Assembly (NCBI RefSeq): GCF_001422325.1
Contig: NZ_LMMR01000007.1
Location: forward strand, 595,540 to 659,539
DNA from: Leifsonia sp. Leaf264
GTDB lineage: Bacteria; Actinomycetota; Actinomycetes; Actinomycetales; Microbacteriaceae
Reading direction: 5' to 3'
Length of the DNA stretch: 64,000 nucleotides
Positions 1 to 8,592 of the stretch are shown here, piece by piece (the stretch's first letter is position 1; the number at the start of each line of letters is the position of its first letter). Below the pieces are notes generated by a model that was not told the DNA's origin, did not search any database, and saw only the letters and a list, made by a program, of their open reading frames with translations. A program made the position numbers and the translations under genes.

Positions 1-1237
1 TGGTAGAGGTACACCTCGCGCGGGTTCCCGTCGGTGCCGGTGCCGGTGACCCATACGCCGGCGCAGGTCTTGCCCGTCATCAACGGTCCGATCCCGGCCG
101 GATCGGGCAGCGACGCGGCGACGACATCCCGGGCGGCGACCTCGACGGGGCCGTTCTTGCTCCGCACCCGCACCGGGGTGGTGGAGTCCAACCCGAGCAG
201 GTGCAGGGTCTTCAGCACGGTGATGAACTCGGCGCCGAGACCGTACTTGAACGTGACCCGCTTCGCGTCCAACCAGCGCGGCATCAGGAGCACCTCCTCG
301 TGCTCCACGTTGACGCACTCGACCGGGCCGATACCGCCCGGGAAGTCGAACACCTCCGGCTCGGAGAACGGGGCCGTGGTGAACCAGCCGGCAGGTGCAG
401 GGTCTTCAGCACGGTGATGAACTCGGCGCCGAGACCGTACTTGAACGTGACCCGCTTCGCGTCCAGCCAGCGCGGCATCAGCAGCACCTCCTCGTGCTCC
501 ACGTTGACGCACTCGACCGGGCCGATACCGCCCGGGAAGTCGAACACCTCCGGCTCGGAGAACGGGGCCGTGGTGAACCAGCCGGCCTCCTTCTCCCAGA
601 TCACCGGCGGGTTCAGGCACTCCTCGATCGTGGTCCAGATCGAGAACGACGGGGCGAAGATCTCGTTCCCGTCACCGTCACGCACCACCAGGTTCGCCCC
701 GTCGCGGGTGCCGAGCTCGTCGATCTCACGGAACAGGTGATCGGAGGCGTACCGGGCGAACACGTCCGACAGGCCCGGTTCGACGCCCATGCCCACCAGG
801 GCGAGCCGACCCGACGCCTCCCAGTCGCCGGCCTGCGCGAACTGATCATCACCCAGCATCACCCCGGTGAGGGTGTGCGGGTCGGTCGGGTGCGGCTCCG
901 ACAGGCTCATCGCCATGTCGAGGTAATCAGCACCGGCAGCCAACGCCCCGGCGAAGATCGCCTGCACGAACTTCGGCTCCACCGCGTTCATCACATGCGT
1001 CACCGCGAACTCCCGAGCCACAGCCGCGACAGACTCCGGGTCCGACGCGTCGATCCGCGCCGCCGTGAACCGGGCCGCGACATCAGCACCATGCCTGCCG
1101 GCGATCCACGCCACAGCACTCTCAGCCCGACCCAGATCGTAATCACTGACCACGATCAGCTCATAGAACGAACGGCGGGCAGCGATCTTGGCAATGGCAT
1201 TTCCGACGCCTCCGGCGCCGACGAGCAGGACTCGCAT
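1..1237 (-). pseudogene. Saccharopine/lysine dehydrogenase-like protein, frameshifted, 3' end outside window
   Basis: The N-terminus (MRVLLVGAGGVGNAIAK) is an NAD(P)-binding Rossmann motif typical of the saccharopine dehydrogenase / lysine dehydrogenase family, and the central part (MGVEPGLSDVFA, then IWTTIEECLNPPV) also fits that family. Reading from 1237 leftwards, the frame is good down to about 391 (EFITVLKTLHL). A 194-bp tandem duplication then shifts the frame and a stop follows at 284. If one copy is skipped, the frame resumes at about 196 (LGLDSTTPVRVRSKNG...) and runs off position 1 still open (TGTGTDGNPREVYLY). So the gene is intact apart from the duplication. It starts 3 nt after the PfkB gene stop, hence the same leftward operon. 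The substrate is unknown; oxidation of an amino acid or opine-like product is an inference from the family. Either a recent mutation or an assembly error explains the frameshift. Confidence 0.85.
197..584. repeat. 194-bp direct tandem duplication inside the saccharopine-dehydrogenase-like gene
   Basis: Positions 197-390 are repeated head to tail at 391-584. The two copies differ at only two places: 272 (a) against 466 (g), and 288 (g) against 482 (c). Because 194 is not a multiple of three, the second copy shifts the reading frame. The join has only a short microhomology (gc). The two mismatches mean the copies are not identical, so this is either a slightly diverged real duplication or a join of two strain variants during assembly. 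Confidence 0.95.
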
Positions 1238-1240
1238 GAA

Positions 1241-2245
1241 TCACTCTTTCGTTTCGTGGACCGCGACTGTCGCGGCCAGGTTCTGTGCTGTGTACAGGTC
1301 GGGTTGGGCTCCGACGCCGCCGGCTCCGCGGGTGGAGGCCGTGCCGCAGGCGACGGCCAGGGCCAGGGCGTCCGGCAGATCGGCCCCGCGCATCCGTGCC
1401 GCGAGGAACCCGGCCGCGAGGGTGTCACCCGCTCCCACGGTGTCGACGAGTTCGCCGTCGACCTGCGGGGTGGTCGCGCTCCAGCGGGTCGTCTCGCGCG
1501 TGCCGCTCGCTCGATGCGCGACGACGGCGCCGGCGGCGCCGAGCTTGCAGACGACCACGCCGCCCTGGGGCATCCGATCGAGAATCGATTCGACTGCGGC
1601 GTCGAGATCGGCCAGGCCGCTGATGCCGCACGCCTCCTGCTCGTTCCCGAAGAACACGTCGACATGCTGGAGCAGATCCAGCACGCCGCTGTCCCAGTTC
1701 TCGGCCGGGTCGAAGTTCCCGTCGAGTGATGTCGTCAGGCCCGCGGCCCGGGCTCGCGCGAACACGGCCGGTGCCTTCGACCAGAGTGCCTCCTGCAGGA
1801 AGTAACTGCCGACGTGCAGGTGGTCGTAGTCTTCGAGGCCGTCAGGGATGTCGGCGGGTGAGGTGCGACCGATGGAGCCCATCGACGTCAGGATCGCCCG
1901 ATCGCCGTCGGCACGCGTGAGGTGGGTCGACGCTCCGGTGGGAACCGTCGTGTCGACGCGCACCAGAGCCGTTGACACTTCGCGACGGATCAGCTCGGCA
2001 TCGAGGTAGTCCCCGAAGGTGTCGTCTCCTCGCACGCTCGCGAGCGTCGTTCGCAGCCCGAGCGCGGCTGCACCGCAGGCGGTGATCGCCGACGAGCTGC
2101 CCATGGTGAGCGTGGTGCTCGGAACGAGCTGCTCGTGCTGGCCGAAACGCAGCTCGCCGTCGAGCGCGATGATGATGTCGACGCACAACTCCCCGGCGAT
2201 GAGGAGGTGCGGACTGCTCAGGGAAGCGGGTGGGGTGGAACCCAT
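1241..2245 (-). CDS. PfkB-family (ribokinase-like) sugar kinase
   Basis: The 334-aa protein has the PfkB fold: an N-terminal glycine-rich sugar-binding region (MGSSSAITACGAAALGL) and the C-terminal signature DTVGAGDTLAAGF at about residues 268-280, where the Asp of GAGD (about 274) is the catalytic base in this family. It would phosphorylate a sugar or sugar derivative with ATP in the cytosol. The 5' end overlaps the preceding small gene by 28 bp, and the next gene starts 3 nt after its stop, so the four leftward genes look like one operon. Next to a SIS isomerase/deglycase and opposite an ABC importer, it could be the kinase of an amino-sugar or fructosamine (FrlD-like) route. The exact substrate is not visible in the sequence. 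Confidence 0.93.
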   Translation of the reverse strand: MGSTPPASLSSPHLLIAGELCVDIIIALDGELRFGQHEQLVPSTTLTMGSSSAITACGAAALGLRTTLASVRGDDTFGDYLDAELIRREVSTALVRVDTTVPTGASTHLTRADGDRAILTSMGSIGRTSPADIPDGLEDYDHLHVGSYFLQEALWSKAPAVFARARAAGLTTSLDGNFDPAENWDSGVLDLLQHVDVFFGNEQEACGISGLADLDAAVESILDRMPQGGVVVCKLGAAGAVVAHRASGTRETTRWSATTPQVDGELVDTVGAGDTLAAGFLAARMRGADLPDALALAVACGTASTRGAGGVGAQPDLYTAQNLAATVAVHETKE

Positions 2246-2544
2246 TCGGTCCAGACTCCTTCGAATTCGATCGAGTGTGCAGAGGCCCAGTCTGCAACGG
2301 CACCGGCTGCGGCGGCGCGCGCGGCGCGGCTCGCGGCTTCACCACGGTCCGAGCCATGGATGCTGACCACCGGCCATCCGGTGAGGATCGCACCGCCGCT
2401 GGCGACGAACGTGGACGCCGGGACCGAAGTCGCGATGACGTCGCCGTCGCTCAACTCGAGAGCGCGAGCCACGCTGTCAGCCACGCTCGTCAGCAGCTCC
2501 GTCAGCGCGGGATGGTCGCCGACGGTGATGGTGATGACGGGCAT
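2218..2544 (-). CDS. Small protein with tautomerase-like N-terminal Met-Pro (108 aa)
   Basis: The start ATG at 2544 overlaps the stop of the SIS gene (TGATG), which fixes the start and suggests translational coupling. The protein begins MPVITITVG; a Pro after the initiator Met followed by a beta-strand is the layout of 4-oxalocrotonate tautomerase/MIF-fold enzymes, where Pro-1 is the catalytic base. The rest (helix from about residue 10 to 30, strand VVSIHGSD) could form a beta-alpha-beta unit of that fold. I do not recognise a closer family. Its place between the SIS protein and the kinase suggests it handles an intermediate of the same pathway, for example an enol/keto or anomeric conversion. 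That is inference only. Confidence 0.7.
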   Translation of the reverse strand: MPVITITVGDHPALTELLTSVADSVARALELSDGDVIATSVPASTFVASGGAILTGWPVVSIHGSDRGEAASRAARAAAAGAVADWASAHSIEFEGVWTEWVPPHPLP

Positions 2545-3470
2545 CAGGTCGTCGCCAGCACCGAACGGTTGAGGAACGGGGGAGTGTCGGGGTTGCGGCC
2601 GGCCTCCAACGCGAGGGCCAGCGCGAGACGATGCGCCAGCACGAGGTTGGCCTGCGGGTCGAGATCGTTGGAATACACCGTCGCGCCGGTCGACCGCACA
2701 TCGTCGGCGACGACGTCGGGGGCCGCGTCGAGGAACCACACCAACGAGTCCGGGCCGGCACAGGAGATCGGACCGTGCTGGTATTCCCATACCGGATACG
2801 ACTCGGTCCAGGCGCCGGCGGACTCGCGCAGCTTCAACGCCGCTTCATAGGCGAGGCCGGTGCTCCAACGGTGTCCGAGGAACACCACGTGCTTGACGCG
2901 GGCAGGGTCGGCCGGGAGGTCGACCTCGAGAGCTGTGCGGGCGCCGGAGACGAGGTCGCTCGGAACGGCGCCGATCGAGAGCCTGAGCACCGTGAGCACG
3001 GTGGTGGCGAAGCGCGTCTGCACGATCGACTTCTCATCGGCGAATCCGAGGTGAACGGTGCGATCGGCGCACAGTGAGCCGAGGGGGGTGGCGATGTCGC
3101 CGAGGATCGCCGTGATGCGATGCGTGTGCTGGTAGCGCTCGACGATCTCGACGACGTCGGCCGTGGTGCCGGAGCGTGAGATGACGACGATGTGCTCGTC
3201 ATCGTCGACCCAGTTCAGTTCGCTGGGAACGGCGGCGCGGGTGCGGCCGATGCCGGCGTCGTTGCGAAGGAAGGCGTAGGAGTCGCCGATGTAGTACGAG
3301 GTGCCGCATCCGATCACGAGAACCTTCTCGTCGGCGTGCGGCAGCAGAGCGAGTTCGTCCGCGCTGAGCGCGAGGGCCCTCGTCCAGATCTCCGGCTGGC
3401 TGGTCAGCTCCGACCGGGTGATACTGCCGGGCGCTGTGACGCTGTCGGGCGCTGTGACGCTGTCGTTCAT
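2544..3470 (-). CDS. SIS-domain sugar isomerase/deglycase (AgaS/FrlB/GlmS C-domain-like)
   Basis: The 308-aa protein carries two SIS sugar-phosphate-binding halves. The first shows VLVIGCGTSYYIGDSYAF and VVISRSGTTADVVEIV, the Ser/Thr-rich phosphate loop of the family; the second starts near VKHVVFLGHRWSTGLAYEAALKLRES. E-W/Y-x-H-G-P appears in VWEYQHGPIS, as in the isomerase domain of glucosamine-6-phosphate synthase. AgaS proteins turn galactosamine-6-P into tagatose-6-P plus ammonia; FrlB proteins cleave fructoselysine-6-P. Both fit the neighbouring kinases. It is first in the leftward operon, with its promoter in the divergent region 3471-3649. The N-terminus has a short repeat (SVTAPDSVTAPG) from a duplicated 15-bp stretch. 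Confidence 0.9.
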   Translation of the reverse strand: MNDSVTAPDSVTAPGSITRSELTSQPEIWTRALALSADELALLPHADEKVLVIGCGTSYYIGDSYAFLRNDAGIGRTRAAVPSELNWVDDDEHIVVISRSGTTADVVEIVERYQHTHRITAILGDIATPLGSLCADRTVHLGFADEKSIVQTRFATTVLTVLRLSIGAVPSDLVSGARTALEVDLPADPARVKHVVFLGHRWSTGLAYEAALKLRESAGAWTESYPVWEYQHGPISCAGPDSLVWFLDAAPDVVADDVRSTGATVYSNDLDPQANLVLAHRLALALALEAGRNPDTPPFLNRSVLATT

Positions 3471-3528
3471 GGGTGTGCTTCCTCACGGGTCCGGCACCGT
3501 CGTTCACGGTGACCTGAGCAGATTCAAT

Positions 3529-3543
3529 CAGAAATGAGCAAGA
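3529..3543. promoter_or_regulatory. Shared 15-mer, candidate DeoR operator (copy 1)
   Basis: CAGAAATGAGCAAGA occurs here and, in inverted orientation, exactly once more at 11239-11253. Both copies lie in divergent promoter regions of the same sugar locus. The region is AT-rich against its surroundings. The core GAAATGA recurs at 3570-3576. The DeoR-family gene at 7813-8592 is the obvious candidate regulator, but binding is inferred. Confidence 0.6.
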
Positions 3544-3554
3544 TATGGAAGTTA

Positions 3555-3584
3555 TTGACTAATTGGGACGAAATGATGAATACT
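3555..3584 (+). promoter_or_regulatory. Probable promoter of the rightward ABC-transporter operon
   Basis: TTGACT at 3555-3560 is a near-consensus -35 box; AATACT at 3579-3584 (or the overlapping GAATAC) is a fitting -10 with an 18-nt spacer. It sits 12 nt downstream of the shared 15-mer and about 65 nt before the GTG start at 3650, which has the Shine-Dalgarno AAGGAG at 3636-3641. Confidence 0.55.
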
Positions 3585-3649
3585 GCCTGAAACCACCTGG
3601 CGCAACGCAGCACCGCGTCCCGCCGTCACATCACGAAGGAGATCGCAGC

Positions 3650-4957
3650 GTGAAACTCAGCAAGAAGAGGGTGATCGGCACTGCCGGCATCATCATGGCC
3701 AGCACCATCGTGCTCGCCGGTTGTTCAGGATTCGGCGGTGGGAGCGGGGGCGGCGACTCCGCATCCGGTGACATCACCTTCACCACGTGGGCGAGCGAGT
3801 CCGAGGAGGGCGCGTTCAAGGACCTCATCAAGAAGTTCGAGGCCGAGCACGACGGCGCGAAGGTGAAGCTCAACGTCGTTCCCTACGACCAGATGTTCTC
3901 CAACATCGACGCCCAGCTGTCATCGGGCGACGCTCCCGACGTCTTCCGCGTCGACTACGGCAACCTCGGCGTCTACTCCAGCCAGGACCAGCTGCTCGAT
4001 CTCAGCCCGTACGTCTCCGACGACGAGTCCAAGGCGTTCGTTCCCGCGATGTGGGAGGCGGTCTCGTACGACGGGAAGCCCTACGGCGTTCCGCACCAGA
4101 CCGACGTGTCGGCGCTGCTCGTCAACAAGGACATGCTCAAGGCGGCCGGGATCGACCCGGCGACGTTGCCGACCAGCCAGGACGACGCCTGGACGTGGGA
4201 GCAGTTCGGAGACGTTGCGGCCAAGCTGCGTGCATCCCTTCCGGCCGACAAGTACCCCTTCGTCTACAACTGGCAGCTGGGCGGGGCGCCCCGCTGGCTG
4301 AGCTGGCTCTTCCAGGCCGACGGCGCCCTGCTCGAGAAGGATGGAAAGACGCCGGCCATCGACTCTGCGGCTGGCGAGAAGGCCCTCGACTTCACGAAGA
4401 ACTTCTTCGACAAGGGCTGGGTGCCGCCGACGAGTTCGACGAAGGCATCGACCTACGCGGACTCGCTGTTCGCCGAGGGCACGACCGCGATGGCGTTCAT
4501 CGGCTCCTTCCTGGTGCCGGACATGGACTACTTCAACAAGTTCGACTGGACCAGCGTGCCGATGCCTCGTGACGAGCGCGGTGCCACCGATCTCGGAGGC
4601 AACGCCCTCGTCGCCACCAAGGCGACGAAGAACCCGGAGCTCGCCTCGGAGTTCCTCAAGTTCATGGTGCAGGCCGACAGCATGTCGGCGTTCTGTGCGG
4701 TGACCAACGAGCTGCCCACCCGGACCGACCTGGCGGGCGACGCGATCACCTTCGCGGTACGTCCCGACGTGATGCCCGTCTTCGTCGAGCAGGCGACCAC
4801 CATTGAGCCGAGTGACGTCAAGCAGCTCACCACACCCGCCATGGCGGCCATCTCCACGGCACTCCAGGATCAGCTCGAGGCGGCCTTCACGGGCGGACAG
4901 TCCACGGAAGATACGCTGGCCAATCTGACCGCAGCCATCAAGGAAGCAACGAAGTAA
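3650..4957 (+). CDS. ABC sugar transporter, substrate-binding lipoprotein
   Basis: This 435-aa protein is a family 1 extracellular solute-binding protein. The GTG start is chosen because AAGGAG lies 8 nt upstream and the signal peptide then begins MKLSKKR followed by a hydrophobic segment and the lipobox LAGC (Cys25). After cleavage it would be anchored outside the membrane and deliver a sugar or glycoside to the two permeases that follow. The mature start is Gly/Ser-rich (GFGGGSGGGDSASG), then ITFTTWASESEEGAF, typical of MalE-type sugar binders. It is the first gene of the rightward operon, and its stop overlaps the next start (TAATG). No ATPase gene follows, so a shared MsmK/MsiK-type ATPase elsewhere is likely. 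Confidence 0.95.
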   Translation: MKLSKKRVIGTAGIIMASTIVLAGCSGFGGGSGGGDSASGDITFTTWASESEEGAFKDLIKKFEAEHDGAKVKLNVVPYDQMFSNIDAQLSSGDAPDVFRVDYGNLGVYSSQDQLLDLSPYVSDDESKAFVPAMWEAVSYDGKPYGVPHQTDVSALLVNKDMLKAAGIDPATLPTSQDDAWTWEQFGDVAAKLRASLPADKYPFVYNWQLGGAPRWLSWLFQADGALLEKDGKTPAIDSAAGEKALDFTKNFFDKGWVPPTSSTKASTYADSLFAEGTTAMAFIGSFLVPDMDYFNKFDWTSVPMPRDERGATDLGGNALVATKATKNPELASEFLKFMVQADSMSAFCAVTNELPTRTDLAGDAITFAVRPDVMPVFVEQATTIEPSDVKQLTTPAMAAISTALQDQLEAAFTGGQSTEDTLANLTAAIKEATK

Positions 4958-5898
4958 TGACAGTACTCACCGCCCGCGGCCGGGAGGGCGCACCGACGTC
5001 GACCCGGCCGCGGGCGGCGCGCCGCGCCGCCCGCTTCAAGGAATCACTCGTCGGATGGGGTTTCATCGCCCCCAACCTCATCCTCATGTCGGTGTTCCTC
5101 TTCATCCCGATCGTGTGGGCGCTCGTGATCTCCTTCCAGGACACGCGCGGCTTCGGGACACCGGAATGGGTGGGCCTGGCGAACTACATCAAGCTCGTCA
5201 GCGATCCCGTCTTCTGGCAGAGCCTCGGCAACACCGTGGTGTTCACCCTCCTGACAGTGCCGATCGACATGGCAGCCGGCCTCGGCCTGGCCGTCCTGCT
5301 GAACTCCGTGCTTCCGGCGCGAGGGGTGTTCCGCACGTCGATCGTGCTCCCGATGGTCATCTCGGGGGTCGCGTCCGGAATGATCGCGGTGATCATCTTC
5401 TACGAGTCGAACGGACTCATCAACAAGATCCTCGTCGCCCTCGGCCTGCAGCCCGTCGCGTGGCAGTCGCAGGGCGTGCCGGCGATGATCTCGGTCGTGA
5501 TCGTGGCGATCTGGCTGCGAGTCGGCTTCAACATGATCATCTACCTGGCCGGCCTGCAGGGCATCTCGCCCGAACTCTACGAGGCCGCGCGCATCGACGG
5601 CGCGAGCCGCTGGCAGCAGTTCCGGTCGATCACGGTTCCGCTGGTCGGTCCGTCGTCGTTCTTCCTCCTCATCATGAACGTCATCGCGTCATTCCAGGTC
5701 TTCGACCTCATCTTCGTCATGACGGGCGGAGGGCCCGGCAATTCGACATCCGTCCTCGTCACCTATGCCTATCGCAACGGATTCCAGATCCGAGAGCAGG
5801 GCTACGGGGCGGCGATCGGCATCGTCATCCTCATCATCACCCTCGCCTTCACCTTCATCCAGTGGAAGACGAGCCGCACCCGTGACCTGGTCGAATAG
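4957..5898 (+). CDS. ABC sugar transporter permease (MalF type)
   Basis: The 313-aa protein has an N-terminal basic cytoplasmic stretch (PRAARRAARFKE) and about six membrane segments, beginning with GWGFIAPNLILMSVFLFIPIVW. The EAA loop that contacts the ATPase is visible as EAARIDGASRWQQF near residue 210. It is of the MalF/UgpA class that pairs with a MalG-type partner, which is the next gene. The start overlaps the binding-protein stop by one base, so the genes are co-transcribed and probably translationally coupled. Confidence 0.96.
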   Translation: MTVLTARGREGAPTSTRPRAARRAARFKESLVGWGFIAPNLILMSVFLFIPIVWALVISFQDTRGFGTPEWVGLANYIKLVSDPVFWQSLGNTVVFTLLTVPIDMAAGLGLAVLLNSVLPARGVFRTSIVLPMVISGVASGMIAVIIFYESNGLINKILVALGLQPVAWQSQGVPAMISVVIVAIWLRVGFNMIIYLAGLQGISPELYEAARIDGASRWQQFRSITVPLVGPSSFFLLIMNVIASFQVFDLIFVMTGGGPGNSTSVLVTYAYRNGFQIREQGYGAAIGIVILIITLAFTFIQWKTSRTRDLVE

Positions 5899-5907
5899 GC
5901 GAGCGAC

Positions 5908-6825
5908 ATGACACAGACAACAGCACTTCTCGAGATCTCCGACGCCGAGATCCTCGGTGACCGTCGAGCGGCGAGGAACACCCGTCGCCGCAATCGCGCT
6001 GGCGCCCTCGGCGCTCGCAAGGGGATCGTCTGGCGCACGATCATCGCGATCGTCGTGGCCGTGATCGTCATCTTCCCGCTGTACTGGATGCTCGTGGTGG
6101 CGTTCTCCCCCCGGGGAGAGGTCTTCGAACCCGGACTCAGGTTGTGGCCGAGCACGTTCACCCTCGAGAACTTCACGAAGGTGTTCGCCCAGTACCCCGT
6201 GTCGAGTTGGTTCGTCAACTCGGTCGTCGTCGGCGCCTTCGTCACGGCGTTCACGGTCGTCGGCAACCTGCTCGCCGGCTACGCCTTCGCCCGCCTGCGG
6301 TTCCGCGGCAGCAATGCCGTCTTCATCCTGGCTCTGGCCACCATGATGATCCCGGTGCAGGCCATCATGGTGGCCCAGTTCAAGCTGGTCGCCGGGCTCG
6401 GGATCTACGGGACGTACTGGTCGGTCATCCTGCCCGGTGCCGCAGCCGCGTTCGGCATCTTCCTGGCACGCCAGTTCTTCATCGGCATCCCCGACGAGAT
6501 CATCGAGGCCGCCCGCATCGACGGTGCCGGCCACCTGCGCATCTTCCTCCAGGTGGTGCTCCCGCTCTGCAAGCCGCTGATCGCCGTGCTCACCCTGCTG
6601 ACCCTGATGGGCAGCTGGAACGACTTCGCCTGGCCGCTGATCGCCCTGAAGGACAACGATCTGTTCACCCTGCCCATCGGCCTGCTCTACCTGAAGGGCC
6701 AGACCACCCCCGACTACAACGCCATCATGGCGCTCGCGCTCGTCTCCGTGCTCCCGATGGTGATCCTCTTCCTGGTCTTCCAGCGGTACTTCGTGCAGGG
6801 CTTCGCGAGGAGTGGAATCAAATGA
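5908..6825 (+). CDS. ABC sugar transporter permease (MalG type)
   Basis: The 305-aa protein has a long basic N-terminus (RRAARNTRRRNRAG), a first membrane helix (IIAIVVAVIVIFPLYWMLVVAF), and the MalG-family C-terminal half with EAARIDGAGHLRIF as its EAA loop. It ends with RYFVQGFARSGIK, the usual tail of these permeases. It would form the transmembrane pore with the upstream MalF-type subunit. Its stop overlaps the start of the next gene (ATGA). Confidence 0.96.
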   Translation: MTQTTALLEISDAEILGDRRAARNTRRRNRAGALGARKGIVWRTIIAIVVAVIVIFPLYWMLVVAFSPRGEVFEPGLRLWPSTFTLENFTKVFAQYPVSSWFVNSVVVGAFVTAFTVVGNLLAGYAFARLRFRGSNAVFILALATMMIPVQAIMVAQFKLVAGLGIYGTYWSVILPGAAAAFGIFLARQFFIGIPDEIIEAARIDGAGHLRIFLQVVLPLCKPLIAVLTLLTLMGSWNDFAWPLIALKDNDLFTLPIGLLYLKGQTTPDYNAIMALALVSVLPMVILFLVFQRYFVQGFARSGIK

Positions 6826-7829
6826 GCCTGAACTACCTCTGCACACTGTCCCTCCCCGAGTCCTGGTTCGAGGAGCTCGGGCGCCGGGCGCCCGATGTCG
6901 CCATTCATCGTCTGGCCGCGGGTCAGGAGCCTGATCCCGAGCTGCTCGATCGCCTCGACATGCTCCACACCAGCGAGTGGTTCCCCGAAGCCAGCCAGGT
7001 GCCGCGACTCCGCTGCGTACAGCTCGACACCTCGGGCGTCGATCACGTGCGCCGCACCACCCTGTGGGACACGACGATCCCGATCGCGACGCTCGGCGGC
7101 ATCGCGCCGGTTCCCATGGCCGAGTACGCCATGATGACCGTGCTCGAGCTGGCGCACAGGATGCCGCTCATCGAACGGCACCGGGCCGATCGCAGCTGGC
7201 CGACGAACGCCGATCGACTGTCGACTCTGACTCCGCGCCAGCTCCCCGGCGCCACGCTCGGGATCATCGGCTACGGCCGGATCGGCCGCGAGATCTCACG
7301 CCTGGCGACGGCCTTCGGCATGAACGTGCTCGGACTCAGCCGCACGGGCTCCGCTGCGCCCGCCGCAGAGAAGTTCGACACCGGGCGCCAGACGGCCGGT
7401 GCCGACCGGGCGGAGATCCTGCCGATGAGCGGCCTCGATGAGGTGATGCGGCGCAGCGACATCCTGGTGGTGGTCGTGCCGCTCACCGAGCTCACCCGCG
7501 ACATGATCGGCGCCCGCGAGCTCGGCCTGCTCCCCGCTGGCGCCCTCGTCGTGAACATCGCGAGGGGTGGGATCGTGGACGAGCAGGCGCTGCTCGATCG
7601 CCTCCGCAGCGGTGCGATCGCGGGAGTCGCACTCGACGTCTTCGATGAGGAGCCGCTGACGGCGGCGTCTGCCTGGTGGTCGGAACCCGGCACGCTCGTC
7701 ACGCCGCACGTCGCGGGGCTCGCCCCGCAGTACCATGCACAAACACTCGACCTCGTCGTCGAGAACCTGTCCCGGCTGGCCGACGGCCGTCCACTCGTGA
7801 ATGAGGTCGATCGTGTCTCCGGTTACTGA
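6822..7829 (+). CDS. D-isomer-specific 2-hydroxyacid dehydrogenase
   Basis: The 335-aa protein has the NAD-binding motif GIIGYGRIGREI and the three catalytic residues of the family: Arg in NIARGGIVDE, Glu in DVFDEEPL, and His in VTPHVAGLAP. Such enzymes reduce a 2-keto acid or oxidise a D-2-hydroxy acid with NAD(P)H. The ATG at 6822 overlaps the permease stop and is preceded by a GAGG Shine-Dalgarno. In a sugar operon the likely role is on a sugar-acid or glycerate/lactate-type product. The substrate is not identifiable. Confidence 0.93.
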   Translation: MSLNYLCTLSLPESWFEELGRRAPDVAIHRLAAGQEPDPELLDRLDMLHTSEWFPEASQVPRLRCVQLDTSGVDHVRRTTLWDTTIPIATLGGIAPVPMAEYAMMTVLELAHRMPLIERHRADRSWPTNADRLSTLTPRQLPGATLGIIGYGRIGREISRLATAFGMNVLGLSRTGSAAPAAEKFDTGRQTAGADRAEILPMSGLDEVMRRSDILVVVVPLTELTRDMIGARELGLLPAGALVVNIARGGIVDEQALLDRLRSGAIAGVALDVFDEEPLTAASAWWSEPGTLVTPHVAGLAPQYHAQTLDLVVENLSRLADGRPLVNEVDRVSGY

Positions 7830-8592
7830 ACCACTGCTCGGCCCGAAGCGTCAGCGGGAGCTGCTCAACTACATCCGCGCCTACGGCACGGGCTCCGTCA
7901 ACGAGATGGCGCGCCTGCTCGGCGTGAGCACGTCGACGGTGCGTCGCGACCTCAACGAACTCCAGGAGCGTGGACTCATCGAGCGCGTCCACGGTGGAGC
8001 CGCTCCGCTGACCGACGACGTCGAACCGCTGCGGCCCCTCCGTGAGGTCGCCTATGCCGATGAGAAGCGCCGCATCGGCCAGGCTGCGGTCGCGCATGTC
8101 GTCGACCACTCCACGGTACTGATCCTCGGCGGAACCACGACCGAAGCCATGCTTCCGTTCCTCGGCTCCGTGCGAGGACTGACGGTTCTGACCAACAGTC
8201 TCATGGTCGTCAACCGCCTCGCACAGTACTCCGAGATCGAGATCATCGTGTTGGGAGGCCTGCTCCGACGGCAGGAGATGTCGCTGCTCGGGCACCTCAC
8301 GATCGCCGGGCTCGACGAGTTCGGCATCGACCAGGTGTTCTCGGGAGCGTTCGGCATCGACCCCGAGATCGGCGTCACCGGCACGAACCTGGGCGAGACC
8401 CAGACCGACAGGTCGTTGGCCTCCTCGGCGCGCGAGCTCGTGATGCTGGCCGACCGCAGCAAGCTGACCCAGCGCGGCCCCGCCCGCCTGGTTCCGACGA
8501 GCGCAATCGGCACCCTCATCGTCGACGATGAGGCGGATGCCGCCATCCTCGACAACTTCCGCGCGGCAGGGGTGAACGTCGAGACATGCTGA
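7813..8592 (+). CDS. DeoR-family transcriptional repressor
   Basis: The N-terminal winged helix-turn-helix (about residues 15-60) shows the DeoR pattern NEMARLLGVSTSTVRRDLNELQERGLIERVHGGA. The C-terminal domain (ILGGTTTEAMLPFLG ... LLGHLTIAGLDEFGIDQVFSGAFGID) is the sugar-phosphate sensor related to ribose-5-P isomerase. Two starts are possible: ATG 7801, or GTG 7813, which has GAGGT five nt upstream; I prefer 7813. It overlaps the genes on both sides, so it is co-transcribed with the pathway it probably controls. A candidate operator is the 15-mer at 3529-3543 and 11239-11253. The inducer is likely a phosphorylated sugar intermediate. Confidence 0.93.
   Translation: MSPVTEPLLGPKRQRELLNYIRAYGTGSVNEMARLLGVSTSTVRRDLNELQERGLIERVHGGAAPLTDDVEPLRPLREVAYADEKRRIGQAAVAHVVDHSTVLILGGTTTEAMLPFLGSVRGLTVLTNSLMVVNRLAQYSEIEIIVLGGLLRRQEMSLLGHLTIAGLDEFGIDQVFSGAFGIDPEIGVTGTNLGETQTDRSLASSARELVMLADRSKLTQRGPARLVPTSAIGTLIVDDEADAAILDNFRAAGVNVETC

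Noticed and set aside
284-417. Open frame tail beyond the frameshift in the saccharopine-dehydrogenase-like gene (PAGSPRPRSPSRRC...)
   Set aside because: It is the duplicated sequence read out of frame; Arg/Ser-rich and unlike any protein.
395-1729. Long rightward frame of 444 codons opposite the dehydrogenase and kinase genes
   Set aside because: It is antisense to two well-supported genes, rich in Arg and His, and has no domain; typical shadow frame in GC-rich DNA.
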